DNA of 64,000 nucleotides, from positions 13,498,539 through 13,562,538 of the forward strand of contig OX359250.1 in NCBI GenBank assembly GCA_947179485.1, read 5' to 3'. A model generated the notes under the pieces. It saw only the letters and a program-made list of their open reading frames with translations. It made no database searches and was not told the DNA's origin. The translations under genes and the position numbers were made by a program. How positions within the stretch are numbered: position 1 is the first letter of the stretch; every line of letters starts with the position of its first letter. Shown one piece after another: positions 1 to 16,111 of the stretch. The stretch comes from Allacma fusca (lineage: Eukaryota > Arthropoda > Collembola > Symphypleona > Sminthuridae).

Positions 1-2733
1 CTGAAATTATCTATGGGCACAACAGTAATTATGCAATGTCCAACATGCTGCGAGTTCCTTAGGCTACAGATGATTGCAGAAGACATCAATAAGCAGAGAA
101 TTTCTTGCTAATGAATACCAACTTCCGACAAGGAACTACTGTAAGTACCCTTCCCCACTAATGGAGTAAACTATGCCCACTAATATCCCCTACACAATGT
201 ACATACTACTTAAATGCAGATGTAAGTACATTGGTACACACATCGGACGAACATACATCAAAATACTTCCACACTCAACGCACTCTCTAACTCTAACACC
301 ATTCTTCCCTGAAAATGACAGAGTCTGATATTCTATTCCGTACCAGCATCAGCATCAGCATCAGAAAGAGCAGCGGACGTGTTAATGTAGAGACGGTACG
401 GATCAAATATGATGAAACCGACATCAAGTTGGCATACAAGTGCCGGCTTAATGTAAACCGTAATGAACATGGAGGAACTTGGAGAGATAGTGAGACAAAA
501 AATCTTAGGATACTTTCCAAGATAAAGTATTGGGTACAGAGCATGAGGAGACTCAAAGGAAAAAAAAAACTTTTTATTTAATTGTCACTTCACTATTTGC
601 AATAATTAACTCTCCACTCTTTGAAACTAACTAGGCATTTAATCCCCTTTCAATATATATATTAAGAGATATATAATTTTATTATATGTAGATATACAGA
701 TATATCCTGAATTTTCCCTTTTGCATTTATTCATACCGTCAAGATGTAACCTTCCTTAAATACACACAAATCGTAAATCTTGTTTAGATAAAATCACCCC
801 GGCATAATGGACGCAATTAGTTGCAATTACAAGCCGACAATTAAGTAACGATCTTAATACATTAATAAAGGGGTTGGAATTCATTGATACCTCATGACTG
901 ACCAATTTCAAAGATCCGACCATCCTAATTGAAGCAAGAAATGGTTGGAGGTACACATATTTATCTGATTTCAGGGTCACGAATTTCCTATCAGTGAAAT
1001 AGCTAATTGGCTACAGTCAAAACTCGGCATAACTCACTTATTAAGGTCTGTGCCGTAATATTCTTTCAAAATCCAAAAAGCTTCACAACAAAAGTAAAGG
1101 TAAGATCCCAGAAAGAGTCATGGGTTAAAAATGTACCTAAAAATATTTTCTTATGGGGAGAAAATCGAAGAATTTATACATAATTTCAATTATTACAGCA
1201 TGATTAGGAAATAGGATTTAAAGGAGTAAATTGAAACAGGACAGAAAAGTTTTACATGTTATAACTTCCTTTTATGTACAGAAAAAAAATACTTCGGAGA
1301 AGGAACTCATTAAAGTATAAATGGAAGAAATACCGCCTCCCCCCATAAGGGAAAATATAGTTCCAGGAAGGAACACGGAAGAATTCCTCTAGCGCATCAT
1401 ACATACATATTTGGCTACTCGTGTTGTTGAGACCCCCAGATATGAGTTACAAGTCAAAAGGAAATAATGACACAGCATTTTGAGAAATAAAAAAAAATGA
1501 AAATGCTCTTCCTTAGCTTATGAATGCCATAACCAACCGCCTTGACTCTTTACCAACAGCTGTAACATATGTGTACGTTTCCACAGACACACACAGAGAG
1601 ACAAACTCACATTAGGGCTTCTATATAGCTCCATCATTCCTTGCCGTTACCGTTCAAGCTTGGACAATAATCATTTATTAAGATATATCACTATCCTTTA
1701 TAGCTCACTTTTATTCCCCACGAAAATCCTATTTTGCTCAAGAGAGAAACAAAGCGACAAGCTCATTAAGAATATTCACCCAAGGAACAGCTGTACAAAT
1801 TAATAACCCAATAAGGAAAAACGTTAAAGCGTGTAGTTGTAATGGTACCGTACCGTAATCAGGTACAGTACTAACAGAGAAATGAAGAAATCAAGTGAGA
1901 ATAAAATAATCCAGCAAAAACGTGGTCAAAACTCACTGACTATTTGTAATATCCACCAGTAAAATGTAATCTCGTCCATGTGTGCCAACACAGCAGGATA
2001 GGATATATGACATGACCATCCCGAGCTAGTACAAATACACCTACATTTCCACATTTTCTGCAATATCCAATTTCCAAAAACGCAATCCGCCCGTTACATA
2101 GGAATCCCCTTATTTTTTTAAGGTAATTAATTCCCTACAAATCAGTCCTAACGTTCACCAGAGAAGACTCTTTTTTAAACTATATTGTCCAATGAGTTAA
2201 AAGAAAAAACCCTTAAAAATTAGTACAATCATACTTCAGAAACCTTGATTACTTTACTTACCCTGAAAAACAAAAGTAGCTCACATTGGGATAATTAGCA
2301 AGAGCATCCTAGAATCTGCAATCATATTATATACATCCCCCATGTATACATACAACAACTATATTGCGTGAATCAAAAGCGTGTAGATACATACGCACAC
2401 ACATGTATGTACGTATGTATGTACATAGAGTACACAGGTCTCTAGTCTAACATAAGTAGTCTGTCAGCAGCTCACTCAGGGAATTTCATCCGTAAAAGTC
2501 AATGTCATTTGATGCATTACAATAATACTGGTACTGGCACTCATGCGTTCCATGTATTCGTAGCTTATATAGTAGTAACTAAGTACATTGTACGTTGATT
2601 AACAATGAAAATGAACTTGCACTTGTTCACCGGCTCCTATTTAGGTTCAATATTTATGTATGTATATGTAAATAGTCAAAGGGAAGGAAAAAGTCTCTCT
2701 CACAATGAGGGACGAGTGACATGAAACTTTTGC

Positions 2734-2792
2734 ATCTCTCTCTATCTCTATCTCTATTTCTCTCTCTCTCTCTCTCTTCCCCCCCCCCCCCC
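2734..2792. repeat. CT-rich tract followed by poly-C
   Basis: A TCTCTA/TC microsatellite runs from about 2734 to 2778. It is followed by a homopolymer of 14 C residues at 2779-2792. Confidence 0.9.
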
Positions 2793-4343
2793 TTTTCATT
2801 CACTAGCTCAAATTAGTCTTGTCATTTTCACGGAGGCATATAGAGTCGACAAACTCTATCTTTAAAAAAAAAGCTCATCTAATGCAATCAAAGCTCGGCC
2901 ATAGCACGTAGTTTGCTACCATTTTCACTCCACTTAGATAGTTGTAGTAGATTGTGTACTCGTAACTGTTTATCCGCCGTATTCTCTGTCTTCTGCCAAG
3001 TCGTAACCTTCATCCGCCGTAAGATGAAATTCATATAATTAACAGTAGATAATCGAAAGTTTAAGTTCTGACTTTCATAAAGGCGTAACCTCATGGAAAT
3101 TAAGAGTTTACACAAAAGAAGACGTTACTGTGGAGGATACGTATAGGGCACGAGGGGTAGTCAAAAATGAAAATTACGTTCTACATATAATACTTAAAAA
3201 AAAAGGACTGTTTCGACCATGCCAAAAGTCAGTAAATCACAGAATTAAATCACCTTATAGCCTGAGTTATATCTACATATTATCATATACATATGCTCGG
3301 AATCAAAAGTCCATTAATCCATAGGGCGAGTCAGAAGTCGTGTATATATTATACTACTATAGGTATTGGGGGACCAGAGCAATACTACTTTCGTTTAATG
3401 TACAAGCCCAACGTATGTACATACATACATATATCTCCTAGGTAACCTTACCTAAGTAACCGAAAATAGAGATCTGAAAGCTGAAACGATTTCCCTGAAT
3501 AATGTGAAAACGTTGAAGCGAACTAAATTCAAGAAATAGATCCTATAATCCTAAATACAGGTGGACTTTAAAGACGCGTATTTATTCGAGCAGAAAGTCT
3601 TAAACATGACTCTCGAAGGAGATTCATGACACGATGAAACTTTAATCGCCAATAAAGTATATATATATCTAGTTTTACCGTATAGATTCCACACAGGTAT
3701 CATCCTACCCACAGGTAGGTATAGATATAGGCACCGGTACATTTACCATATCATGTCACTGGACGAGTCCACCTTTAATAAACATTCCTGCCGCTGCCTT
3801 CATCTTACACACATATGTATATCCATAAGACTACTTACTAACGTTTAGTGGATGTGGATACAGACAGGGAGGAAAAAAAACTGAGCCCAGTATTGTTCAG
3901 CTCTATAGTTGATGAATAGATAGATACATGTGGAAATATTTCTTGGTAAACGGTGGGATAAAATCCAACAAGTTCAAGAGCACGGAGCCCAACAAATCAT
4001 GGCTATACGGAAAATGGTTGCGGTGCTAATGATTAATTCATGAACTTAATTATAAGAGAAACATCCTGTAAATTTGTATTCAACTTTCAATACTCACGCC
4101 AATTATACAAATATTTGAGTCATTTTTCTCCTCCTCCCTGACAGGAGCACAGAGTATATAACTATAAAATGACGGAGGAGTTCGACAGGAGAAATCATAT
4201 TATTTGGGGAAAAAAACCCTACATCCAAATAATTGACCATAGATATGTATTTATACATTTTGGTGACCGCATAAACTTTAATGGGGAGCATGAAGAAATC
4301 CACGGGATGATTCAAATCCATCCAGTACAACATCCCTACAACA

Positions 4344-4348
<5 letters not shown>

Positions 4349-4380
<32 letters not shown>
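4349..4380. repeat. (GA)16 microsatellite
   Basis: An uninterrupted GA dinucleotide repeat of 32 bases. It creates an artificial RE-repeat reading frame on the plus strand. Confidence 0.95.
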
Positions 4381-4383
<3 letters not shown>

Positions 4384-7300
4384 CAACCTCCCCATTTGTG
4401 ATGATTGCACATAAAAAAACCAACCCCAACAATTCCATAAAGAGCCTCGCTAACCCGTTATAACAACTACATTCCTACAATACACACAGTCTGTACAATT
4501 GCTCATTGGACGGCTGTTGAAATTTTATTTCAGCACTTGAGGAGCCCAACACATGTGCCCTGCATATAGAAATAATGTCCAAGTCAAAATCTTCAGTACT
4601 TGTAAAATCACCTGTATTGAATTCTTAACAACTAAAATGATCATTTGGGATAAACTTTTGTCTGCGTAATCCTGACGTATAATAAATGATCATTGCAATC
4701 AGACATTCCTTAAAGGAATCCTTCCCCTACACATTACATGCCCAAGAAACGGTTTACATCCCAGTATATAATACTTCTGCCTTGTCTTCAACATACAAAT
4801 TAACACTGTCTCCGTGGACGCACCTTGCATGAGAAAATCATAGGGACTCAGCCCACTTGTACCAAAAATCTTCCATTTGAATCATGAATGCACGTTGCAC
4901 TACAGCAATTTTGGCTGTAATTATGATCTCATCATCTAATGACAGGTACTATTGAACGAAAATAGCCAGACGCTCAACAACAGGTTATGCCTAGACAAAA
5001 AATGGACGTGAATCACATAGAAGAATCTATCTCCATTTTAATGTACAGCCCTGATGACGGATACACTATGATGACACGGAGGTGTACAGAGAGTATAATA
5101 CTCCACACAGCCATACACACAAACACACACAGAGCCTCAAATAATTGCAAAACTGTACGTTCGTCAAAAAACATACAACTACTATTATTCATACAAAAGG
5201 ATGGATATATATATATCTATACATACATAAATATATACAATTTTAAGAGAACCGAAAAAAAAACTTCCTTCCTTCTCTTTCAAGATTGTAACTGAAGTTA
5301 TGATACGGATGTCGTCTTCAAAAGAGAAATTATTGACGGTAACAGCCGTTGAAAATATAAAGTGTTTATAAATAAGGAGGAAATATTTTTACAGTAGAGA
5401 TTACAGATCTTAATGGTCAATTAATGTAACTTTTGGTTTCAAAAATCCATTTAATGATCGAGATGCATGCATTTGGTTATCAAATAGATACGAGACGACC
5501 GGTTCAATTTAGTTAGAGAACGACACCCGGTCCGCTGAGCACTCTACTCCAAAGATCATGATAATCATAGGCTTTTCAATCCTCCAACCTCAACACGAGT
5601 TCATACATCAAATCCTAGTACAGTGTCACTTGTTTTATCTTAGTATTACATGTGTTCTGTATACTTTTACGTCTGCAACGAGAAAACTACAGCAGGAGCG
5701 TGTGTAATTTTGTCTAATAATTGTAGGATGAATACATGCGTACGGTGTAGATATGTACAATATCCTATCTATATAATATGTATGTATGTATGTACATATG
5801 TATGTATGTCCCTGTGAAAATGTGCCGAGTAGTATACATACTGTCTCATATGTAGATACATAAGTACATGTATTTATTTATTCTCGGAAAGATGTTGATT
5901 GAGGGGTTTCTCTTTAGCAAAAATACAATAAATATGTACAATCATGTTTTACACACCCCATATTGGACCAAAATCTCAGGACCAACTCTTAATCCTTCAA
6001 TCTCTCCACTACTACTTCTCCACTCCAAAGTTTCTAGTTTACACTTGTAATTATTATAGCCACAGTCCGTTAGAGTCTGCAGGAGTTTTAAGAATAGCAT
6101 TGGACTCACAGTCCTAGACAGTGTATATAACTTTATACACTCTCTCTCCTACCTCAACTTCAACTCCCTTTTTATTAGGTGGGATAAAGTCTGTCGTCCT
6201 GCATTCCTATACAGACTCAAGGCAAATTCTTAGGCGGCTAAGAGATTTTATTCCAAGTCAAGTCAGTTGATGGTAGAGAGAAGAACTGGGAACAGCAGAG
6301 AGACAGAGCTGCGTGTGTGTTTGTGTGTGAGACATAAGGATTCATATTCTATCGTTTGCTTATTTACTTATATACTATAATAAGTATACACCTCACTTCT
6401 TTTTTTTTTTTTTTGACTCTCCTGCATCTTCTAAGAGTGTGCTTCTGACTTCCTTTTATGAAGTGCTATTAATTTTTAATTTGAACACAACTGTCAAAAT
6501 ATCATTAAAAATCAATAACATAAAACATTCGAACACGTACATACTTTCTCTAGGAATGACATTTGTGCTGTAAAATTTAATCTCTTCTCTCCAACTCGCT
6601 ACTGACATTCCCCATGCAATCCTAATCAATCCGTGGAGCCTTCTACTTACAGTAACTAGTTACATACAACCAATAAATACATCGAGTGAGCCTTTTCATA
6701 GCAGGAGCAAAACTTAACAGTGGCAACTTATTGGTCGTCTAAAAGCACAATGGTTGCTCATATAATCAGCAGGAGACGAGATGGTATGTTTTTAATAGCC
6801 ACGCCAGCATCCAGCAAACACGTTTTAATTCTGTGCATTTGAGATTTTTTGCTTATAATTAAATCGATGTCAGTGTGTAAGTACGTGTACACATCAAACA
6901 ATACCCTGCCCAGTCAAAATATTACTGACTAAAATATCTACAAATAATAATAAAAACTGTTCAATTAATTATCCAAGCCAAGTCTCCCGCTAATCCACTC
7001 CCTCACACAACAACAACAGTTCGATAACAAGAAAATCTGGGGGAAGGAACACACGTCAGAGAATTGGATACAGTGCAACAGGTGGCAATTGATTATTACC
7101 ATTGCGAGAGTGCTCTATACCTATAAATACATAATATATACAAGTGCGAAAGTAATTGGTTACATTGAACTCCCGCCTGCGTCCTGCTCGCTAACCTATG
7201 AAAACTTGAATAAACGGTTCTAATACGATAGAAATCACTCGAATGTATTTATAGGGGAAAAAGCAATAAGGAAAACAATTTAAAAACAAAAAACAGAAAA

Positions 7301-8725
7301 GAGATATGCAGCTATTTGTGATTTGCGACTTTTACGCTTCGTCCTTTCATAATCTTGAAAGATGCTGGTTGATCTAATTATCTTAATTAGAGTATCTCTT
7401 TGCAATACCGGAATCGGCCCGCTCCACTGGACAGCCATGCTACGCACACCAACTCGCATTAAATCATCATAAAGTACATAGACAAAAAAAAACATAATAT
7501 CTGTAATTGTACCTTCCGAGTGTTTGGATCCAACCAAAGTACAGCAAGTCCTTCGAACAACATTATAGAATCAAATATAAGGCAAATGCCAATTTTCCTA
7601 ACTAAATTCGTGGGCTACAAAGACCAGGACGAGGACGTTCAACTCCTTAAATGCATTTTTAGGTAAGACAAAAGTATGTTTACTTTATATTATACCAAAA
7701 AAAAAACATCATTCTATTCATAACTCCCAGCTGATTTGTATAAAAATCCAGCACATATTAGATATTACCATAAGTCACTATACTGTAGATTGCATATCTT
7801 CGTACCATTTAGCTCATCAGCTTGAACCAGATACATCCTTTGGCTCGTTTTACTTTACTTGAACCTGAAAGTTTATCCTGAAACTGTCAAGTCCCCTCAC
7901 TTTTAACTATATTTAAGAACGTGAAAGAAAACTACCTATTAAAAATGATCTACAGAGGAATTAAAAAATGACCTAACTAGCCATGTAAGTTATAGATGTG
8001 GAAAAATTACTGCAAACTTGATGCATCCCATCTATAAAAAAAACTTGTTGTATCTCGCGGCAGCAACAAGCTGCACCCAAATATACAAATATAAACACAG
8101 TCTGTGTACATTACACACACACACACACACAGAGGAGATGTATTACATCTTTGTACTCACAAAAATTGGCGTACAACGAGTGCAACAAGACAAATCATCC
8201 ACGGAGGTGTGGATGATGAGCCTTGGTTGAAAAACATGCTTTGGGGTAGATACATGGAGGGAAGGAATATGTATTCTTGTAATTATGCTAAAGGTGAATT
8301 CCTCACTGAAACTGAATTTGTCTCATGTGGATCCACACCTATTGGCCACAAACCTGATCCTGTCATTTGTTAAAAAAGCTGGCAGGTAAGTAACCTGCTC
8401 TAACCACATCAGATACAGTGGGACGTATGCACACCACAGTGACCAAACTGTATCCCTCCTTGCGAAATGATAATCAAGAACTTTTAATTTATACCACCTT
8501 CACAGGAGGTGTGCAAAAAATAAGGCAAGGGATGGACAGGAAAACAAATAGGGACTTTATAAACCATACACGCTGGTAATGCATGTAAAAAGACGCGGAA
8601 CTGCCGTATCACTAATAAACTGTAAGAAGACAGTCAGCAGTATTTCCGGTTTGGTTCGACCACTGGGTAGAATCACAACACTGACCATGTGTGACGGGCA
8701 GACATATTATTAGTCCCATGAATTT

Positions 8726-8730
<5 letters not shown>

Positions 8731-8765
<35 letters not shown>
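8731..8765. repeat. (CT)n microsatellite
   Basis: An uninterrupted CT repeat of about 35 bases following a T run. Confidence 0.95.
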
Positions 8766-8767
<2 letters not shown>

Positions 8768-11700
8768 AAGACCAGCTATGTTTTGCGATGTTACCATGCA
8801 GACGAATTTACTGTCGTAACTCCCTAATGAACATAGTTTTTAAGTGCTAAATCATTTCGAAGGTGTTGGTCAAATTGAGAGTACTTCAGCAGCAGGTTGG
8901 GATTGAGACAACTGCCACCTTCCCTTATAAGGTTTCAATGTGTTACACAGCCACATATGTACGTGCATACGCTTCAATCATTGGGGAATATAGTGCATTA
9001 CTATAGTCAACCCTCCCAAAAAATCCCACCGACCCTTGAAACTCTGTCTTGACATTCCGCATAGTTACGTAAGAGCTAAGAAGAGAAAAAAAAACATTAA
9101 AATATGAATTTAAAAAAACGGAATAACATAACGATTACAATTTTACAATGTCTCTCTCACCAGTGCAGTGCAGTGGTAGTTGTAACGTTGTAAGTAGTAG
9201 TGATATTACCACTAACTACCACATTTAAAAAAAAAACTCTCTTGACTCTTACATAACTCACATGAAATAAGTTTCAAGAGTTTAAATTGTTCCATTACCA
9301 AACGGCTCACCAAAGATAGGCGCTAATACAAGTAGAGGAATATCTGAAATAGACTCTTAAATACGTAGAGAGGTAGGTAAATAGTAATAGATTTCAATCC
9401 GAGGGGAAGAAATCGATCTTGGGACCGTCACGACAACAAATAAGGAAGGTAATTAAAACCCGTCATGTTACTTTCCGTCCCGAGTGACTCTACAGAGAGC
9501 GAGTAGATTTAATGAGCATTTCCAAACCAGAAAACATTATCATCCGCGTAAATTACATCAGGAACGGAAAACACGTCCAAAAATGTGCCATTGTTGTCAT
9601 TTAAATCTTCTTTGTCCACTCAGCCCCAAAGCTTGACTTTTTTTTATTCCCTCTCAACACTATTCACTTTACAGTACTTCTTAAACTACACGGACATGAT
9701 TACTTTCCACGAGACTGGACGGGAGAGATACTCTCAGCTGTTGTTGTCTCTGCACTCAGAGTAGTTTTTTTTTTCCAAGTACTGCTCTTCCCTCAAAAGT
9801 TGCCAACTAACTAACTAAATAAGCCGACTTCTGAGTACAGTATTATTATTTGGGGTTTATACTCCGATTTCTTGCCCTTAAGGCCTTACAGAGTTTTCTT
9901 TACCTCCTTTATTCTCTTTTTAATTTATTTACAAATTGGAGCCATTCTGGCCCATTAGCTGCGTACTGTGAAGTGGGGCGGCCGCCCATTCCACACTTAC
10001 TCAACCACAGGCCTGCATGTAAACTCGTCATCATATGACTAATAACCGAAGGTAGAGGTCTAGGCCCCCGCTACGTGTGCAGTCCGCTATACATTAGCAC
10101 ATACAGTTTCAAAGCACATACCCGGTGTCACACACAGCATCCCCGCAGTCTTGCAAGCATGTATATCACCACACACATACGCAGACTTAGCTATAGAGAG
10201 AGAGAGTGAAATGTGAAGCTACAGGTAGAGACAGAGGATATGCAGACAAGGGAGGAGACACGGGACATGCCACGGACACAATCTTATTCGAGATATCAGC
10301 AGTCGAAGTATATACAAATACACCAATTCATCTTACGAATCATTATCAGTGTACGGCACACACTACTCCTGCTGATACTCTTCCAAGAATGCGCAACATG
10401 CCTCCAGACCTCATTTGCATATCGATAGTGTATAGAGAAAGATAGAAATGACCTGAAATTATTTTGGGGTGAGCTAGAGTCGAAAGCCGACTCTTCTGCA
10501 ACCTTACAGATTCACTACACCACCAGACCGCAGGCCCGGTCTTGAGTACAGTATTAGGTGCGTGTGTAATCCTCCCATAAGACAGATAATAATGATTCAA
10601 GTAAGTCAAATATATGTAAATGAAGCTCTCGCAACGTCTCTGGCAGTGAACGCATACATATGTACATACAAATTTACATGTCCGCAACAACAACACACAG
10701 GAGGAGAGAATCGGAACCATACGTCAGATGATTAGATTTATATATGCAATTTCCCAAAGGATTTACCGTTTACTCCTCATAATAAATCATACTCATTTAC
10801 ACGGAGAAAATCTCCAATGATACAGTAGAATCATCCCCCTTTAACAGAGTCTAAAAGGCACCCTCGGTGTTTTCTTTCAATATTGTCTTTTGTCTGGTGT
10901 ACATCTTACCGTTCAGCGAGAACTTGTTTATTTCAATATTTTCAAAGGAAACATATTAGGATTAATTTCATTTCTAAACATCTAACATTACCCATTTCAA
11001 ATGAAAGCACAGCTTGCTCCAAATGTAATAACAACACTCCTACGGCTCTGTCCTGTGTGTAGTAATAATACTTGAACATAACTAGATCAAATGACTTCGT
11101 AAGAATTCGGGAACTAAGGCAACCCATATCGTCCCACTACATTTAACATGTCTGTACTTATAAATAATTATATATATAGATACATATACACATATATACC
11201 TATACATATATACATACGGAACAGATGCAGCCTTTATATGTACCATATATGACCAGAAAATCATAACAGATGTAAGCATGTGAGAGCAAGTTGCGGTTAA
11301 CTTACTTTTAGAAGAATCAAAAAAAGTAAGTGAATGAGTTAGGAATTTTCTAGCCTTAACGGCTCACTTATTTTCCAAAACATGTGTATCATTGTACACG
11401 TACCCGCCTAAAGATATAGGATCAAAATATATGTACAGACACTGCGATGACTTACAAATAACTGAGAACCAGATACTAGAAATATTCAGTTCTGAAATCT
11501 AGTTGAAGCTTGTATGTATATGTACTAGATACATATCTACTGACAGTTAAATATGTATGTATATAAGTACTACAGAGCAACAATACAAGAATAGGTAACC
11601 AGGTAAATTAATGTTCTAATCCACAATCATAGGATTCGACTGCTACATCATCTAATATCATAATAACCCTGGGAAAAAACTCTGTGGACTCAAACGATAA

Positions 11701-14700
11701 AAGAATCCTTCCTACCTTTTAAACCCACCCATTTTAACAAGTGGTTAAAACGTCGTGCATTGGTTTTAACTTTTAACACGATTTTAACACACACACTCAC
11801 AATTATCCGTATGTACTAAACTTGACAACCAATAATTTACTGTTGGAGATACCAAACCTACCATTACTAGAGGAAATTAACTAACTGGTTGTATAATTAT
11901 ATTCCTCTCTTACACAACCAATTTCAGTTTCATATACATATGTCCTTTCAGGATTTTCAATCTTTAGGAAAAAGGAGGCAAGGCTTTTTTTATTGTGGGA
12001 TGTAAGCACATCATATCATGTGTGTCCTCAACGAGGCAATGTAACACAGGCTCTTACAATATATGGGAGTAAAATGTAGAATTTTATAACTACATTAAAA
12101 GGCCTTGCCTTGTTGATTTTATTGAATTTTGAAGTCCCTCTTGTAATATTATCGTTTCGAGAGCATTTCTAGCATTTCTCTGTGTATGTAGTAAAAGGGA
12201 GTCACTCAAAGTCATTTCACCTTCAGACTCACATTCCCACTAAAAATTAGTACACGAACGACCATAGACATTAAAATTAGATCCGTCGTGGAAATGCTTT
12301 GATCTGCTCTCAGCAACTTTGCATTCAAATGATAGTAGTGGGAAACATGTTGTTGTTATTTATATTATTAAGTTATTACAGCCTGTCAAAGGATTTCCAA
12401 CTTTACCGTTGTAACCGTTAAGCCAAATCTGACCCTTGCCTTTTATCATCCCCCACAGGTTTTATTTATTTTCTTTGAACTTCTTTTTCGGGATTATTGT
12501 GTAAGGTATCTGAGTTGATATAGAAAAAATAAAATCCTACAAATTATGAGTGCATCATCCTCACAAGCTTACAACCAACAACCTGATGACCCGATCCTGC
12601 CACGAATAGGTCGAGACATCAACTTACACATACACAACTCCATACTAATGTATAGATACACATGCACGTATATGGAATTCGTACAGAGAGGTAAATTAAG
12701 TGTTACCTGAGGAAATCCACAGGAAAGAAAGAATGACCTCAAATTATGACTTTATGCATGAATTCTCTGTTAAGAATGAAACTATAACATACCATAATCT
12801 CTGTCACGTTTCTAACTGACATGTAAACTATACGATGGCTCTGACCGTTTTGTCAGGATCAGGATTCAAACCAAGAGCAACACCACAAACTGTGAGCCAA
12901 CAGATTCCTAACCCCGTATTTTTCAAAAGAGTTTACACAAATTACAAATTTTGTCCCTACACAGGCTCAAGATTAGTAATTTACAGAGCTGTACACATAT
13001 GATGTAACTCTGCCCAACAGCAACAGCAAATCCCTTACTTCACAATTAATAAAATTAATAACAACCAAACAAAAAAACCTTGCCGTAATAAGTACAAAAA
13101 TACAGACAGAGAAGTACCGACATCAAAAACGAATCAATTATAATCCCCCAAATCCCATAGACTCGTGAATACAGTATATTATAGACTCACAACAAGTAAC
13201 TAGATTAGTAATAATTACATATAGATATAGATAAACACGCTCTGAGTCGTACATATCTATGTACATGTCAGTGTGCGAGCCCATACTTTAAATAAATATA
13301 CATTGCAAAATATAAATTTAAACAATTTTGAAACGCGTCATTGGAATTGATTCATTAAACGTACTTAAGTTATGTGAACCAAACCTAACCACTACGGTAA
13401 TGGAAATGTAGTTTTTAAAGAAATATCACCTAGAATTATTACAATACCATATTTTTATCCTTTCATAAGTGAAGGATATATTTAAGTAAATTATATTTAG
13501 ATTCCACCAAGGAGATAATGATCAAGTGTAGCTATCTCGAGAAAAAAAAAACTTCATGCATAGCACACTTTCGTTTGTGTTATCAGAGACAAGTCAAACC
13601 TCGACACTTTCAGAACTCTTGCAATAAATCTGAGCAAGCTTCAAACGACTGAGATTCGTGTCCCGTTAAAACCATTTTTTCTATTATTTTTATTACAGCT
13701 AAAAGAATTTATCGAAAATATCACGTCCAGACGAAATTCATGTGTAGGTAGAAGAGAGAAGTTTAGGGCCGATCAGAATCCCACTACCAATTCATATAAG
13801 TTTTCTCCATAGTCGACATTGTAATTTATTGCGCCAACAAGCGCAACCGATCATCATCTAGTACACTTCAACATGAAACCAAAAATTGGACTCAAGTCTA
13901 CTATATAAGTATATTTAATATAAGAATGAAACTTTAATAAAAAAAAAGTACGATGAACACTCCCAGTGTTTCAGTGTATTCAACCACTGACATTTTCTAT
14001 CACACTTCTACTCTCTTCCCAATCCTTTACATACCCTCTCAGCTTCAAGCCACGAATCAAAGCGTGTATGACACTTTTATTCCACATTTCGCATACACGG
14101 CCCATATAACAATGTACAAGAAAGTCATGAAATAGCGTTAAAAGTTCACAAGTTTAAATGTAAAATCTCCATTCGAATATTTATATACGCATGCATTATG
14201 TTGGAATTTGGAATGGAAAAGGAACCATAAATTCTTTGACAGAAAAAAGGTCAATTTCAGGCTTTAAATGAGCAAAAAAAAAAAAGAAGTACCTGTACTT
14301 CTGTACATAGTTAGTAATATGTAGGGAATTATTTACGTGTTCATAAATCCGTATACATACGTCAATTATTCTACTTTTATAGAAAAACCTATACTACAAT
14401 TAAATTAGAAAATATCCTTCACCCTTTAATTGGAAAATGTCCGAGGATAAAAATAAATCTACAACCGGAGCCAAAAAATAAGGTAGACTGTGCGTGTGTG
14501 CAGAGTGGAAACTCATATATATCTACTTATATCTATATAAGTAATTACAGATATACAGGTTGAGCAAAGTTTTATGGTAAGTCTTGATTGATTTATCACA
14601 CACACGGCAACCACTGACTTTCCACAAGAACTTCCCTATAGTGTCAATACAATACCAATACAATACAATACATTAAGATTCCCTGCAGGAAAAAAAAAGT

Positions 14701-16087
14701 CTAACCTCAAACTAAATAAAGAAAAGGAATAGTAATACTAGAACTATATGATACGACGAGCTGAAACAAAAATAAAGGAAAATCTCTTGGCCCCCAGCTT
14801 TTCAAAACCTACACAGAATAATGGAGTAAAGGCCTATATACACACACTCGTATGTATAGTTATAAAATATACATATACATTAGTATCTACATCCATGGAA
14901 CAACTTCACGTTCACACTCACTACTTCCGCATGGAAGTCTTGAAGCGTATCAGTCAAAGTTATGCATGCATCTGAGCCCCTGACTCCACTACGTTGTATA
15001 TATGTAAAATATGTATCTACATTTAACCCTACTCAATGTTTAATCCATCCATACTCTTATTATAGGTTCCTCGCCGAGATTTTTCCCTATATACCAGCTC
15101 CTTAACGCACCTGTCTTTAATATCTCGCTCAGCAATCCCACTTTTGAATTTGAAAAAGTTTTATTGTGACGCTGTACACATACATACATACCTACATGCT
15201 CCTAGTCACGTATTTTTCCCCAACAAACAAGCTTCTTTCTTGCGAATCTTCAAAAGGTCATAGTCACAGTCAGGTGAAAAAAAAAGTTTTTTAGACTATA
15301 CTACAGGAACATGTCTTTTGTAGGGGAAGAAAAGGGCTACACAAAAATCGTGAATTCTTAGGCCGTCGGAGTACTACTGTAGCGTCACTCTTTCCTAAGA
15401 TGCAAAAGAAAAAAAAAACAAAATGTATGGCAACAACTTTATTTATGGTTCCATTGCCTTTAACAAACTAGGAAATTAATTCTGAAATGAAACACATAAT
15501 TCAGGATGATAGTGACAGGAGAAATTAAAATATCTCGTTGGTAAATAGACAGTATACTCATAATTAATAAATTATTATCCACTCATTACAACTCTCGCCC
15601 CATTCGAAAATGCAATACAAGACGACTTCCGATTTTCTGTCCCTGTAACATTTTTTTTCCCTCCCTAAATTTCGTCAGTCATAAACATTAAGATCGAAAA
15701 TAATAATTATAATCACCACTCTCACGTCCCCTCCATTACCTTCTCCTCACTCTTCCTTAAAAGATACTGAGCCATTCTGCATAATTAAGTCTCTACAATG
15801 TATGTATGTACAAGTCTCTGGCAGTGTAAGTACAAATGGGCTGGTGTGTCATAAGACTCTTCCGCCAAATTAAAAAACGTCTATTAAAATGTTAGCCTAG
15901 TATAATATGTGGCGTGTCGGACAATGCTTAACAGACGGCGGTTGCTGGGAACATATTTTAATCTTCCCTATCCTGAACACTCTCTTGACTAAGACGACAC
16001 TGTCACATTATAATGGACACAAGGATGCATGATTGGCAAGGAGAAAATGACATAAACACCCTGCATATGTACATTCCATACTATGGC

Positions 16088-16111
16088 CACACACACACAC
16101 ACACACACAGT
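16088..16111. repeat. (CA)n microsatellite
   Basis: A short CA dinucleotide repeat. Similar short CA runs occur near 8113-8131 and 18991-19010. Confidence 0.85.

Noticed and set aside
4103-4438. Frames with SLSLSLSL or RERERERE runs
   Set aside because: They are translations of a GA/CT microsatellite with no domain and opposing shadows. The same applies to 8612-8797 and 27551-27874.
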